NCBI GenBank assembly: GCA_038030265.1
Contig: CM075939.1
Coordinates: 33,461,253 to 33,525,252 of the forward strand
Source: Corythucha ciliata
Taxonomy: Eukaryota > Arthropoda > Insecta > Hemiptera > Tingidae
Direction: 5' to 3'
DNA: 64,000 nucleotides
A model generated the notes under the pieces. The model did no database searches. It saw nothing but the letters and a program-made list of their open reading frames with translations, and was not told the DNA's origin. Positions within the stretch are counted from its first letter, which is position 1; every line of letters starts with the position of its first letter. The position numbers were made by a program, and so were the translations under genes. This document shows, piece by piece, positions 12,471 to 23,640 of this stretch.

Positions 12471-13180
12471 CGTATAAAAATGGGGTTTACCAATAAGGGT
12501 CACAGGGGAAGTAGGTGGTGGGCTTGATGGCGCGGGGGGAACGTTTTCATAACCGTTCCGTAAACTTTTGTTCATTCCGTAAATTAGACTCTGCCCAAAA
12601 TCAACGTTGTTATACCCCGTCAAGAAGAACAAGATCCTGCGGCCAGCGCACTCTCATTCAATTAGTTGAAACTTCTCTTCCCTCTACTTTCCTTACAGAA
12701 TTGGTTGGCCCACTGTTTACCAAAGATAAGTGTTATTATCAAGCCGAAGTTCCATTGAGGAGGTAAGGAAAAATAGCTAAAGGGGCTGAACACAGGAAGA
12801 CGAGGTCCGTGTTTAACTTGACGGGCTATTGGGAATTCAAGCTATCACTTGGAGCGCTGCCGTCTGATAATGAAAAGAGTACTCCTTGGTAGAATTCCTA
12901 CTGATTTCAATGACAGTGCCGGGTGTTTTAATTAAATTCGTGGTTTTAAATGCTGATTGGGAGCTCGAAATGAATGAATTTATGTTCCAACACAAGTCAA
13001 TTTTGCGAGTGGCCATTATGATGGAAAAATCCAAGCTTCCAAAAAGAAATACATCGGTGGGAATTCCCTCTCTTGAAAAACACCTGCAACACCAACAAAC
13101 CAGTAGGTACTTCTGTTTTTTACTCAAAAGTGTCGAACTTCCTTACCCAATGGACTTCAAAGGCGTCTTCGATAGCCAAT

Positions 13181-14553
13181 TCGGGGCGAGCGCGGGACCG
13201 GAGCGCGCTCAGGCGGATTTAAGTGAAAGAGTCCCGGGGAGATTGAAGGTTTCTGTGTCATAGGTTTCCCATACAAATTGTGAATAGTAACGGGGTTGAT
13301 TGCTCCAGATAGTGGTTTTTTATTTTTTAATTAGTTTTCATTTGCTCGATTGTGTTGCAAAAGGATGACAATCAAGTCTTAATGTGACCTATAAATAAAA
13401 CGAACGTTTCGGTTGACGGAATCAGGTAGGATTGATGTGTTTTTGGTTGCCACTTGGGAACGAAGGATGGCGTCAGCCTTCACAACTTCCCTCGACGAAA
13501 AAATTAGTGTTTATTGCGAATTTTACAGCCATAGACTCTAGCTAGCTGCTACTAAATCATGAGTTGCGACTTACGTTAATTCCAAATAATTCATTTTTGA
13601 ACGTCCTTCAATAATTAATATGCTTGTCGGACCGCCGTTACGTAAATTGATAGTTGAGCGCAGTTTCTAGAGAAAGTATAGTGTACACTATACTTTCTGT
13701 GGAGTCTATGCAGCCAAACAAATTTACTCCCTCGAAAAATGAAGCATTTTTATAGGTTGCATAGACACCTCAAACATAGAGCTTGTGAACAGGGCCTTAA
13801 GCGCCCCATACACTATGCGATTGCCTGCAGGCCGTCGCCTCAAGAGGCGACCGTCCGGCCAAAATCGACGGGTATCATACACTGTCAGTCAACGATCTCA
13901 CGTCCGATCCTAGCCGGTCCTACGGCCACACACCTTCAGTTTTCACGGACTGCAGGTGGACTGCAGTCCATGGCCTTCAGATTAACTGAAAATGTGTGGG
14001 TAACCCCGATCGATGGCCTCACGATTGCCTTCAGTTAAACTGACAGTGTATGGGGCGCTTTACACTATACTTTCTCTAGAAACTGCGCTCAACTATCAAT
14101 TTACGTAACGGCGGTCCAACAAGCATATTGAAGAAAGTTTGAATTATTTGGAATTAATGTAAGTCGCAACTCATGATCTAGTAGCAGCTAGCTATAGAGC
14201 CAATGGCTATACAATTCGCAATAAACACTAATTTTTCCGGCGAGGGAAGTTGTGAAGGCTGACGCCATCATTCGTTCCCAAGTGGCACCCAAAAACATCA
14301 ATCCTACCTGATTCCATCAACCGAAACGTTCGTTTTAGATACACGTCACATTAAGACTGGATTGCCATCCTTTTGCAACACAATTCGAGCAAATGAAAAC
14401 TAATTAAAAAATAAAAAACCACTATCTGGAGCAATCAACCACGTTACTATTCACAATTTGTATGGGAAACCTATGACACAGAAACCTTCAATCTCCCCGG
14501 GACTCTTTCACTTAAATCCGCCTGAGCGCGCTCCGGTCCACCTGCTCGCCCTC
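13181..14553. mobile_element. 1.37-kb palindromic fold-back element
   Basis: The arms are about 500 bp each (13181-13690 and 14063-14553) and near-perfect reverse complements. They start at GGGCGAG and continue through 'ggagcgcgctcaggcgg', 'cccggggagattgaagg' and 'agtttctagagaaagtatag'. The inner left arm holds a small perfect palindrome (agtatagtgtacactatact). The spacer contains a separate MITE (13800-14059). No coding motif is recognised; the 13739-14038 open frame lies in the spacer. Confidence 0.85.
13797..14062. mobile_element. PIF/Harbinger-like MITE in the palindrome centre
   Basis: The 260-bp element has terminal repeats AGCGCCCCATACACT and AGTGTATGGGGCGCT. It is flanked by TTA on both sides (13797-13799, 14060-14062), the 3-bp TWA duplication typical of PIF/Harbinger. 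The interior is GC-richer than the surroundings, with CTGCAG palindromes. It is non-coding and presumably mobilised by a transposase elsewhere. Confidence 0.75.
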
Positions 14554-15169
14554 AATGGTGGAATGAGATGTCTCCTTTATTCTGATTAAAGGGGTGTAAA
14601 TTAAGAACCTCAGGGGAACACGGCCTTGGTCACATTCTTTCACATCTCTCATTCTTTCCCTACTCATTATTGGTCTGGTAATTTCTTCGTTTTGCGATTG
14701 TATTGTTACTCCGAAAATATGCGCTTAACGCTAACGGAATTCTTAAGATTTCTAGGTAAGTAAATTCATTCATGCTACGTAACAAGTACACCCACGTTCT
14801 AAAGCTTGGAGCACTCGACGCATTTTTGAAGCATGAAGCAGCATTGCCTGCCTGTTTTAAAAAACCATCCGCTCACTACAGGGGATCATTTTTTCTTGCA
14901 AGTAATCATGCTTCGAACAATTCATCGTGAGCGCCGAGCTTCAAGACACTACGCTACGTTTTTCTTAACATTTTGCTGAGCAGTTCAGGGGTCTTTGCAA
15001 CTGCACAGTCTTCGCAGCGGAGTCAAACCTGCGCAGTTTTCCAGTCCAGACGCAGCGTTTTACCTGCAATGTGTTGAACTGTGCAGACAAAATGTATGAA
15101 AAAAGTAGCGTGTGGATACCGGCCCTTTACACATGCCCGCGTGTTTTTTTAAAAGTAAACTAGTGGTGT
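14554..15169. other. No gene recognised
   Basis: No exon-like frame, RNA gene or clear repeat seen. Confidence 0.35.
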
Positions 15170-15316
15170 AAGGCCTGTTTTACACGAGTAAGTTTTGTGT
15201 TCAATAATATGTGGTTCAATCTCATCACAACCAGACGATTTGAGGCAGGGAACATCTGTCAATTTTCTTCAAAATGGCCAGTTTGTTCAAAAAACTTACT
15301 CGTGTAAAAGGGGCCT
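15170..15316. mobile_element. MITE with TTTTACACGAGTAAGTTTT-type ends
   Basis: The left end 'aggcctgttttacacgagta' pairs with the right end 'tactcgtgtaaaaggggcct' over about 25 bp, with 100 bases between. A diverged half-end (tttttacacgagaaagtttt) recurs at 15368-15387. The ends resemble those of the element at 63803-63971, which suggests one loose family. Confidence 0.7.
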
Positions 15317-16244
15317 AGTAAAGGTCCTGTTACGTGCGATACTAATTGCTGGGAAATTGTGTTAGGTCTTTTTTACACGAGAAAGTTTTTTTCATAAAAT
15401 AGCCATTTTTTAAAAATTGAACGATGGGCACGACACGACTTTTGTGGCGTTGCTTCAGTTTGGCAAATTTCTAAGGCCGGAGTCGACCACATCACTTAAA
15501 TCCAATAGTTCTGTTTAGGTTTAGACTTAAGCTGAGCTTACGAGCTTAAAATCCAATCAACATTAAGTATTGCAGGCCTAGAGTGACACCCGAAGACAGA
15601 AAAATTTGTTCGGGATGGACGATTCACACGTGCACTGACAGAAAAAAAAAAATGTACGTAATTGTACATCAATACATACTTGGCAATGGAAAACGTCTAG
15701 TAGCTCCAACAAAAATAAAAATACTTAAAGCACCAGTAAAACAATACAAAATAGTCACCCAAACCGGGTGGTTTTCATTGGTTAACTGCTTCTTGGTTAT
15801 CTGCTATGAACTACTGCTTGTGGGATATCTGTAATACGGGTTAACTTTTATCAAAGGCAACAACTGATGGAAGTAGCTAACAATGATAAGCCCCCTGTGA
15901 TTGTGTGACGATGTGGAAGATTTGGGTCTAGTCTGAGTTGTGGAAACGATTGGCTAACGTTTTACGTTACTCACCCGTTTGGTGGCTGAGGGACGAGTGG
16001 CCCCGTGGCCCGTTTTCACCGGCTTAAAATTAACCCATTGGGCCATGATATGATATAAAGTTGTTAAATGCGTAATTAACGTGCTAATCGAGGGAATCAC
16101 GCGGCAGTTGAGTTTTTGGGCAACGGAAACGCCGAGAAAGAATCACAAATTGGGTACCTACACACAAAGTGGAAGTTTCTTGACATTTTTGAGTGACTGT
16201 CGTTGGTCGGCGGGCAAGGCCATGGTTTTGGGGGGATGCACATG

Positions 16245-16560
16245 ATTTTCGGATCAGCCCATAACTCGCGTTAAAGTGCTCTGTCCGGGCTGATGCTCTG
16301 CATTCAAATTCTGACCTGGTCTTCAGGCCATAAGAATTTGGATACGACCGGGCTATTTGCTGGCTCCCTTCCCACGGCACTGGGTAAGTCGAATTCAGCG
16401 GACCAGCCCATAAGTCGCGGTAAAATGCTCCAACCGAGCTGAGTTTCTGCATGCAAACTAAAAAAATGTGATGGCTATACTGCCACCCGATTAGGTTTAG
16501 ATCGTAAGCCCCGGTCGGATCTCATTAAAGCGAGTTGTGGGCTGGTCCGCAGAATTCGAC
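16245..16560. repeat. Three copies of a 'gga(t/c)cagcccataa(c/g)tcgcg' repeat
   Basis: The block occurs at about 16249 and 16397 in the same orientation, and at about 16520-16550 inverted ('agcgagttgtgggctggtccgc'). It looks like clustered ends of small inverted-repeat elements. The 122-codon minus-strand frame 16084-16452 overlaps two copies and is probably fortuitous. Confidence 0.5.
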
Positions 16561-16672
16561 ATGCGCCCAGTACAGTTGGAAGCGGGTCAGCAAATAACCG
16601 AATCGTAACAAAAATTTGATGGCTTGTAGGTACATGTTTATATGGACCTATGTTTGTTTATGCTCCTTGCAC

Positions 16673-16863
16673 CTTTCTTGTTTCAGGAAAGATAAATACT
16701 TCCTCAACGTGCGTTCTCTCCACTGGTAGAAGAAGGTTTCCATCTCTCAGTTCAACGGTTCCTAGCTTCTCGCATACAGCTTGTGCGTACTTTTGGTCCT
16801 CTATAAGTGACTGATCAGCCCGTCGCGTCGTTACGGTAACTCTTCTGGCAACTGTCACTCGGT
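16673..16863 (-). CDS. Orphan exon candidate, unknown protein
   Basis: On the minus strand a 191-bp open segment is bounded by a possible acceptor (ttattaag at 16864-16871) and a possible donor (AAG|gtgcaa). It encodes about 63 residues of balanced, protein-like composition, with the motif DQKYAQAVCEKLGTVELRDG in the middle. I do not recognise the family. No partner exons were found nearby, so it may be a fragment of a transposon polyprotein or a pseudogene. Low confidence. Confidence 0.22.
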
Positions 16864-17879
16864 CTTAATAAAGTGTTCTACGTCCACCGACCATCCACGT
16901 GAGGAAAGAGACAACTTTAACGAAATATGAAACCTCGCCTCCAAAGACTACGTTCAAACTCATCACACTGCATTCCATTCATAATTATCTGTTTTCAAGG
17001 ACTAGCTAGAACAGTGGTAAACCGTGTTGTAAGTGTCAATCCCAAACAATAACGGTAGAACTAATAAAACGAGGTCATAAAGTCTATTTAGTGTATAGAA
17101 TTATATTGAAAAGTGTACGCGACGGGTCGGTTTGAGGCAGGCCGCCTCCCTTCCTCCGCCGCCTTCCTTTTTCATATTTCATCCCTAAAATAACTGTAAA
17201 ACGCACACAAACTTTTACCTTGAAAATTCACACTCTTTCGACGACTTATTTAGGAAAGCAAGATCGTACGCTTGCGCGGAATTTCCTGAAGATTTAAATG
17301 AGCCCTTGAAGTTCACGATTGGTGCAGAAATACGGCGGTAATTTCCGTAACGCGGAGTAGGCGAGGTATGATTGGAGGGGGGTCGAGGAAACACATGTAC
17401 AACTCCCCCTTAATTGAAGTTACTATAAAGTCTTTTGTTTCAGTGTCATTCAATTTGCAGTCAAAGCAATTATACCTATAGAAGTTAAGTTCGTTCGATC
17501 GTCTAAAATAAAAACAAAACAGTAACGAAAACAACTTGCCTTCATTTATTTCTACTCCCCTCCGCCAAACACTAGAACCCCCGTTACAATACCACTATAA
17601 AAACTAAATTACTGATCTTCCAGTAAGGTCTGTGGTTCGCTAACCTCGACTTCGCTCGGGAGTTGAGGGCGTTGGCCGTCGAAGCCATAGCGCTGGACGG
17701 AACGATGCCGAATGTTCCAGGGATTCGTCAATTCGAACCCATTCACGTAATTTGGGAGGAAGTGGTAAGTCACAAAATCATAAAGCGGTGACTTATAAAT
17801 TTGTTTTTTGATGTGTTCGATCACATGAAAGGCATTCCCAGTTGCGTACGCATTCTTGAACTCGCACACGCAGGAGACC

Positions 17880-18055
17880 TAAGAGGCCCTGTTGTCCCTC
17901 GTGAAAGACATCCTTCCCTGCGTCCCTCGGTTTGTCCTAAGTGACTTCGAACAAGCCATACGAAATGCAGTTAAACGTTTATTCCCCTAGTCCTCTGTGG
18001 TTGGCTGTTGGTTCCACTTCAACCAAGTATGAATACGGGTGATTCAGGAGGATAT
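17880..18055 (+). pseudogene. Relic of a MULE-type transposase
   Basis: In the + frame there is RFVLSDFEQAIRNAVKRLFP, then an in-frame TAG, then SSVVGCWFHFNQ. An S/T-D-x-E acidic motif followed about 20 residues later by a GCxFHF block is characteristic of the MULE (Mutator-like) transposase core. Only this short piece is readable. It is interrupted by the TAG and a second stop after FNQ, so it is dead. An antisense open frame (17609-17869 minus) lies beside it, with no recognised content. Confidence 0.5.
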
Positions 18056-18533
18056 CATGTAGGGCTGAAAATTGACCTAGGATTCAATGGAATTGTCTAA
18101 TGCAACAGTCGTGGGCACCGCTTTACCTGATATTTGAATTCCATCTCACATTATACATGTACCTACTTATATTGCACTTTTAACTCATACAAAAAATGAA
18201 ATTAAGTAGGACTTGGGTAAAAAGAATAACGTAATGTAATGTGAATGCAACATAATGTAGACTTGGGACGGTTTAACAGAATTTCAGAAGTCGTATCGTG
18301 ATAACAAGAAATCCATTAAAAAGGAAATAATCATAATGGGTGGGTAGATCGTTTGTTCCACTGTTCACTACGGACATTTAGTTAGACTTATAGAACTCAA
18401 CTTCCGAAATTACAACTATAGTTAGCTATTGGAATACAGTTGTTTTCCACAGATAAAAGTTAACCCGTATTACAGATAACCAAAAAACAGTAGTTCATTC
18501 GAACAGATAACCAGCGAGCAGTTGTCCGACATT

Positions 18534-18810
18534 ACGCACCCCATGGGTGGTATGAACAAGTGGAGAGAGAGAAAGGCTTTTTTAATGTGGAAACATGTGA
18601 AGCCGGTTTTTCCGCCATTACACACTCACTGTTATCATTCACATATAGAGGACGGGAGGGGAGTTTATCACTTTTTCACAGATCAAGTATCAAATTGTCA
18701 ATGTTTTTGTTGGGTGAGACCTGATAACAAATGGTGTGTAGTAATGGCGACCGGCTTCACGAAAAATGCGTTTCACTCCCTCCACTTGTTCCTACCTCCA
18801 TGACGCACTC
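18534..18810. mobile_element. hAT-like MITE, copy 1 (8-bp target duplication)
   Basis: The element at 18542-18802 starts CATGGGTGGTATGAACAAGTGG and ends with the matching CCACTTGTTCCTACCTCCATG. The flanks are ACGCACCC (18534-18541) and ACGCACTC (18803-18810), an 8-bp duplication with one mismatch, as hAT elements make. The body is about 95% like copy 2 at 22565-22824. The 93-codon open frame across it is incidental. Confidence 0.82.
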
Positions 18811-19860
18811 ACTCAAACCGGCACTTTTGTGGGCGATATTGATAATAGAGTACTTTTTCTAGTAGTTCACCCGGAAATCCGCCAGACCTCGTATCCGATA
18901 GCTTGAATTCCCAATAGAAACACGATTGCCAACAACACTTACAAACTATCAAAAAGATAAATTTAGAGGGGCAGAAGACAAATTACCGTAGCGTAGCGTG
19001 GCCTCCGAACTCGGAGTACCGCAATTTACTGGGAGGTATTTTCAATGCGTTCATGCAGGATTTCGAGACTTTTCTTACTGGATTTCGTGATAATAAGTAG
19101 TATTTTAGGCCCCCACCTTACAAACATTTTTCAAGTATAAATTAATTTGTGATGGGTTTCAGTTGAAACTGCCCTTTTCTGTGGCGGTGTAAGTCTAAAT
19201 CACTGAAGCTGAATCACCCCTTTTAGTCTATTAAAAGGGACTAAACGAGCAAATTTTCCAGATTCAGAAGGTACACCTATTTACCAAACAAATTGATTGG
19301 GCGATTGAATTTTCAGTTTCAAATGCCATGTTTCTTGCAGCCGAATAATAAGGTTTTCCACTTTTTGGTGGAAATGGACGCAGTCACACAGTCATGACTC
19401 ATGACTTAGCTTCTGGGGTTTTAGGTTTCCTGGGTAAAATTAATTTTCAAGAGCCCTTGAACGCTCACAACGTCGTTACCTTCCACAGTTTAGTCAAAAT
19501 AGTCTTTCTGAGCTTCAAGTGCTAGTATTTTGGCGGATAAGCGTGATTCTAGCAGGAACGTTTTCTCTTTCTTGATCGAATGAAAGCGTGTCGGGGGAAA
19601 AGTATGCCAACTACTAACTTGTGAACAAAAAAATTCTTATTTTCGGACATAATCAACGGTTTCACGGCTAAATAGCTGGTTTCTTGTTCCTTGTCGATGT
19701 GGTATTTCTCGGCTTAGTTTCTACAATGGAGATGGTAAAGGGGAAAATTATTGACAATTTTCCAGCGGTTTCCTGGCTTCGGGAAGCGGCTTTTTCATGA
19801 AAGCATATGGTTTTTATACTTTTTCACAGTACCATCACACAAACATATTGAAAATTTCAT
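18811..19860. other. No gene recognised
   Basis: Non-repetitive sequence without an exon-like frame. Confidence 0.35.
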
Positions 19861-20206
19861 AGCATGACTAGTGTTGAATCGATACTAGTAAACAGAGTAA
19901 TGTATCGATACTTTTAAATCGATCCCCAGTAGTTTTGGTATCGATATTTTTTTCGATACCAAGTACTATTTCGATACTTTGATTCAATACTGGAAATGAG
20001 TACTTCAGGAATCGATACTTTTCAATCGATACTGGGTACGATTCGATACTTTTTAATCAATACTGAGTGTTTTTGATTTTTTTATTATTTTAGTGCATTT
20101 CATTCAAAAAATGCACTATTGGTCTCGCCCTGATGGTCGCACATATGGGTTGTGATACATTTTTTTCACGTTTCAGAACCCCTAGAACAAGAATCCGAGG
20201 TCGGTT

Positions 20207-21625
20207 CGATTTGATATATATATATATTATGGCCCCTCGCTTGTTAGCACGATCACGGTCGCAATTTTTGACTTAGGTCAATCAAATTCGGCCTAAAAAT
20301 CAATATCGTGAATATCTCGGACGAGTTCGTGATCCAGATGAATCGGTCCACGGGAACGGTGTGAAAGAGGGGTTTGAATTAGTTGAAAATTCGCTACCGC
20401 ACGGCTGTTGCTGCAATTGCCCCCAAAATTGACTCGAGTAATGAGAAATGAACGCGCTTTCGTATGAGACCTTAGTGAACCAAATCCGTTGATATGGCAG
20501 GGGAGTTCTCGGCGGAGGGGAGCTATTAAATTAACGCTATGCCTTTGTGGACCACCCAATTACCAAAAAATTTCATTGACATTGTGTTTTGAGCAGTCTC
20601 TTTTGTTTGATTTGCCTATAGCCTAATAAATCTTGAGTAAAAAATCCTGAGGTGGGCAAAAAAGGGAGAAAGAAACAAAAAATTTAAAACAAATTGTTTC
20701 GGATTCGAACACAAGCACTCCGCAATGGCGAAATTGTGACATACCATTTAACCTAATGTAACTGATCTGAAAATTGACGTAATCTGAAGAGTTTTGTTCC
20801 GACAGCAGCCTGTCGGGCAAAGTGATTTTTTTTAATTAAAAAAAAAGTTTTGTTCCGACAGCAGCCTGTCGGGAAAAGTGCAATTCATTCATGCGACAAT
20901 CGACTCAAACCTCATAAGTTAGAACGATATAAATCAATTATGAATGAAATTTAGGCCGGGATAATGATTTTAATTGCAAATAATTCCTCTGACATGAGTC
21001 CCCCTTCCCATATCGCATAGGCAACCCAACCGACTCTGTTCACCGTATTATGGTGTATTTATTATATTCACATTTTCCTCATTTTGTTCCCGCCCAGTTG
21101 GTGCCAAAAAAGGGGGCTGCGGTAAAAAATAAACACGATTTTATGATTTTGACTTTCTATACCACGGCCTAAATGTCATTCATAATTGATTGATATCGTT
21201 CTAACTTATGAGGTCTGAGTCGATTGTCGCATGAATGAATTGCACTTTTCCCGACAGCCTGCTGTCGGAACAAAACTTTGGTAATTGGGTGGTCCAGTAA
21301 GGAATAGCGTTGATTTAATTGCTCCCCTCCGCCGAGAACTCCCCTGCCATATCAACGGATTTGGTTCACTAGGGTCTCATACGAAAGCGCGTTCATTTTT
21401 CATTACTCGAGTCAATTTTGGGGGCAATTGCAGCAACAGCCGTGCGGTAGCGAATTTTCAACTAATTCAAACCCCTCTTTCACACCGTTCCCTTGGACCG
21501 ATTCATCTGGATCACGAACTCGTCCGAGATATTCACGCTATTGATTTTTAGACCAAATTTGGTTGCCCTAAGTCAAAAATTGCGACCGTGATCGTGCTAA
21601 CAAGCGAGGGACCATATATATATAT
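20207..21625. repeat. Inverted repeat, ~350-bp arms
   Basis: The left arm 20207-20571 and right arm 21281-21625 are reverse complements ('tgttagcacgatcacggtcgc', 'aaccaaatccgttgatatgg', 'ggaccacccaattacc'), both ending outward in a TA microsatellite. The parallel 88-codon frames (20293-20559 minus, 21285-21551 plus) are the same sequence read from each arm and show no known domain. The spacer carries another inverted-repeat element (20847-21280). Confidence 0.85.
20847..21280. mobile_element. MITE with GTTTTGTTCCGACAG ends
   Basis: The left end (aaagttttgttccgacagcag, through 'aattcattcatgcgacaatc', 'ctcataagttagaacgatat') is the reverse complement of the right end at about 21165-21280. The arms are about 120 bp. 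A partial extra copy of the tip lies just upstream at 20793-20822. It sits in the spacer of the larger palindrome. Confidence 0.72.
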
Positions 21626-21959
21626 ATGGTTCTTCCTTCTTCCTCTATTTTCACCCCCCTCTCTTCAAAAATGTCGAAAAGTGTCGGTAGTTTTCCAAGG
21701 GCTTTGTTACATTAAATTTTTGTGCCGTATTTTATAATACCTAAACGTGTGAATTTAAGCGATTTTTTTGAAATTTCATCCCCTATTTCACCCCCCCCCC
21801 CCCATCAAAGTTTTTGATAAATCTCAATGGAACCCAGGGCTTAGGTTGTATTAAATTATTGAGTCGAATTTTAGAACGCTAAGATGAACTAGTGAAGTTC
21901 AACGCTATTTTTACACTTCCACACCGGAAGGACCACCCCCACCACCTTGACTTTTTCGA

Positions 21960-22463
21960 AAAATTAAAATGGGAATCAAAGGCTACTCTAACATGGAGTA
22001 TTTGTACTGAATATGATGCTTCTAGAATCAACTGGTGAATTGTAGTGATTTGTTGACCATTTCAACCCCTATTTCCCCCCCTCCACCCCGAACGATTTGG
22101 CCCAAATGCAATACCGACCAGGGTCTTACGACTACTGATTTTTGTGCCAATGCGCGATCCGCTATATTGATTTCTTCGAGAGTTATCGTGCTAACAAGAC
22201 CACACACTTACTTCCACTCCGGGGGCAACACCCCTCCCCTTCGACTTTTTCAAAAAATTAAAATGGGAATCAAAGCCTACTCTAACATGGAGTTTACGTA
22301 CCGAATATGATGCTTCGAGAATCAACTGGTGATTTGTAGTGATTTTTTGACCATTTCAACCCCTATTCCCCCCCCCCACCTCGACCGATTTGGCCCAAAT
22401 GCAATACCGACCGAGGTCTTGTGACTTCTGATTTTTGTGCCAAAGCGCGTTCCGTTAAATTAA
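21960..22463 (+). repeat. Satellite-like ~295-bp units (two copies)
   Basis: The block 'ccgatttggcccaaatgc' recurs at 22097 and 22388, with 'gggaatcaaaggctact' and 'gttatcgtgctaac' blocks in the same order. Four further units of the same family are at 60165-61280. The array is cut at 22464 by the PIF-like MITE and resumes at about 23031. Confidence 0.8.
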
Positions 22464-23033
22464 TAGGGAGTTATTGTATAACCGTCTGACGGTTAACGTT
22501 AACGGTTATGTGATGTCATGATATGCGTAAAATTCAAATTTTTAGTTTAAGCGTTAGTCACAAACATGGAGGTAGGAACAAGTGGAGAGTGAGAAAGGCT
22601 TTTTTAATGTGGATACATGTGAAGCCGGTTTTTCCGCCATTACACACCCACTGTTATCATTCACATTGAGAGGACGGGAGGGGAGTTTATCACTTTTTCA
22701 CAGATCAAGTATCAAATTGTCAATGTTTTTGTTGGGTGAGACCTGATAACAGATGGTGTGTAGTAATGGCGACCGGTTTCACGAAAAATGCGTTTCACTC
22801 CCTCCACTTGTTCCTACCTCCATGGTCACAAACGTTTAAAGACCAGTATGAGGCGGTGTTTTATTAATTTATTTGAAGCAATTAAGTGCATCTATGCCCT
22901 ACCATGTGTTCATATTTTAGCGCAACTCTTATTTGCAATAACTCTTTTTCCACCGACTCAAACGGCTACGCTTATGGTGACGTCAGATAACCGTAAACGT
23001 TAAGCGTCAGACGGCTATGCAATAACTCCCTAA
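22464..23033. mobile_element. PIF/Harbinger-like MITE, copy 1 (interrupted)
   Basis: Ends (TA)GGGAGTTATTG and CAATAACTCCC lie at 22466 and 23030, followed by subterminal 'cgtctgacggttaacgtt' blocks. The flanks share TAAT, consistent with a TAA target duplication. Compared with copy 2 (28859-29154) it carries an extra 268 bases, which are the hAT-like MITE plus its 8-bp duplication. It has itself inserted into the ~295-bp satellite unit. Confidence 0.8.
22557..22832. mobile_element. hAT-like MITE, copy 2, nested in the PIF-like MITE
   Basis: The element at 22565-22824 has ends CATGGAGGTAGGAACAAGTGG and its complement. It is flanked by perfect 8-bp duplications GTCACAAA (22557-22564, 22825-22832). 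The uninterrupted sequence is visible in copy 2 of the host MITE around 29050-29070 on the other strand, which gives the empty site. Non-coding. Confidence 0.9.
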
Positions 23034-23640
23034 TGTCTTCGAGAGTTAACGTGCTAACAAGAAAACGGCAATAATATATATATATATAGTGAATCCTGGA
23101 GACCACTAAATTCGTCTTCTGGAGGTCCTGAAACGTGTAAAAAACATGACGTGACCCATGTTTGCCACCATCACGACGAGACCAATGGTGAATTTTCAAA
23201 ATGAAATGCACTAAAATAGTGCATTTTCAGAATGAAATGCACTAATAATAGAGAGGAGAATTTCATACGGAATTTTTTCAAAGAGATGAAAAAAGAGTAT
23301 GAGATGCCTTACATGTTTTAGCTTAATATTCTTTGGTTTTACAAACCCGTGTAAGTTCCGTGAGGTAGCTAGAAGAATATTGTGCGACGAAGTACCTTAA
23401 ATCCTTCATTAGATAGGTTGTTATACAATTGAGGCACTTACAATATGATTAATTCCAGAAACAAAACACGCATTCGAAAGGAGATTGAGTTATGTTGTCA
23501 CACCGGTGTTCTGTAAAGGAATTTTCAAATACGGAGGATCATTCGTCAACAGAATTACCAATGTAAAGGTAAATAAATAGATAAAAGTGACGTCAATTGT
23601 GTGGCCAACATTATACAACACAAAATAGTCGAGCATGAAA

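Larger units (their letters stand above)
20091..23244. mobile_element. 3.15-kb element with hairpin ends and internal satellite units
   Basis: The left edge TAGTGCATTTCATTC...ATGCACTATTGGTCTCG and the right edge (reverse complement of the same, with an extra hairpin copy, 23178-23244) are inverted repeats. The similarity runs on through a 'tgatggt' block, a 'cacgtttcag' block and a TA microsatellite on each side. Each tip is itself a hairpin (agtgcatttt..gaaatgcact). The interior holds a palindrome (20207-21625), two ~295-bp satellite units (21960-22460) and a nested MITE pair. Related tips occur at 26292-26328 and 61444-61481. No enzyme is encoded. Superfamily is uncertain; the array-microsatellite-hairpin layout resembles non-autonomous Helentron (HINE-type) elements, but the terminal repeats also fit a DNA transposon. 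Confidence 0.55.

Noticed and set aside
12886..13263. 125-codon + strand frame
   Set aside because: Runs into the palindrome arm at 13181 and shows no motif; an antisense frame of similar length overlaps it.
16084..16452. 122-codon minus-strand frame
   Set aside because: Overlaps clustered copies of a short inverted repeat; no recognisable protein motif.
17609..17869. 86-codon minus-strand frame next to the MULE relic
   Set aside because: Composition is protein-like, but it is antisense to the transposase relic and no family could be assigned.
18522..18803. 93-codon frame as a gene
   Set aside because: Lies entirely within a hAT-like MITE with target duplications; the second copy does not keep the frame.
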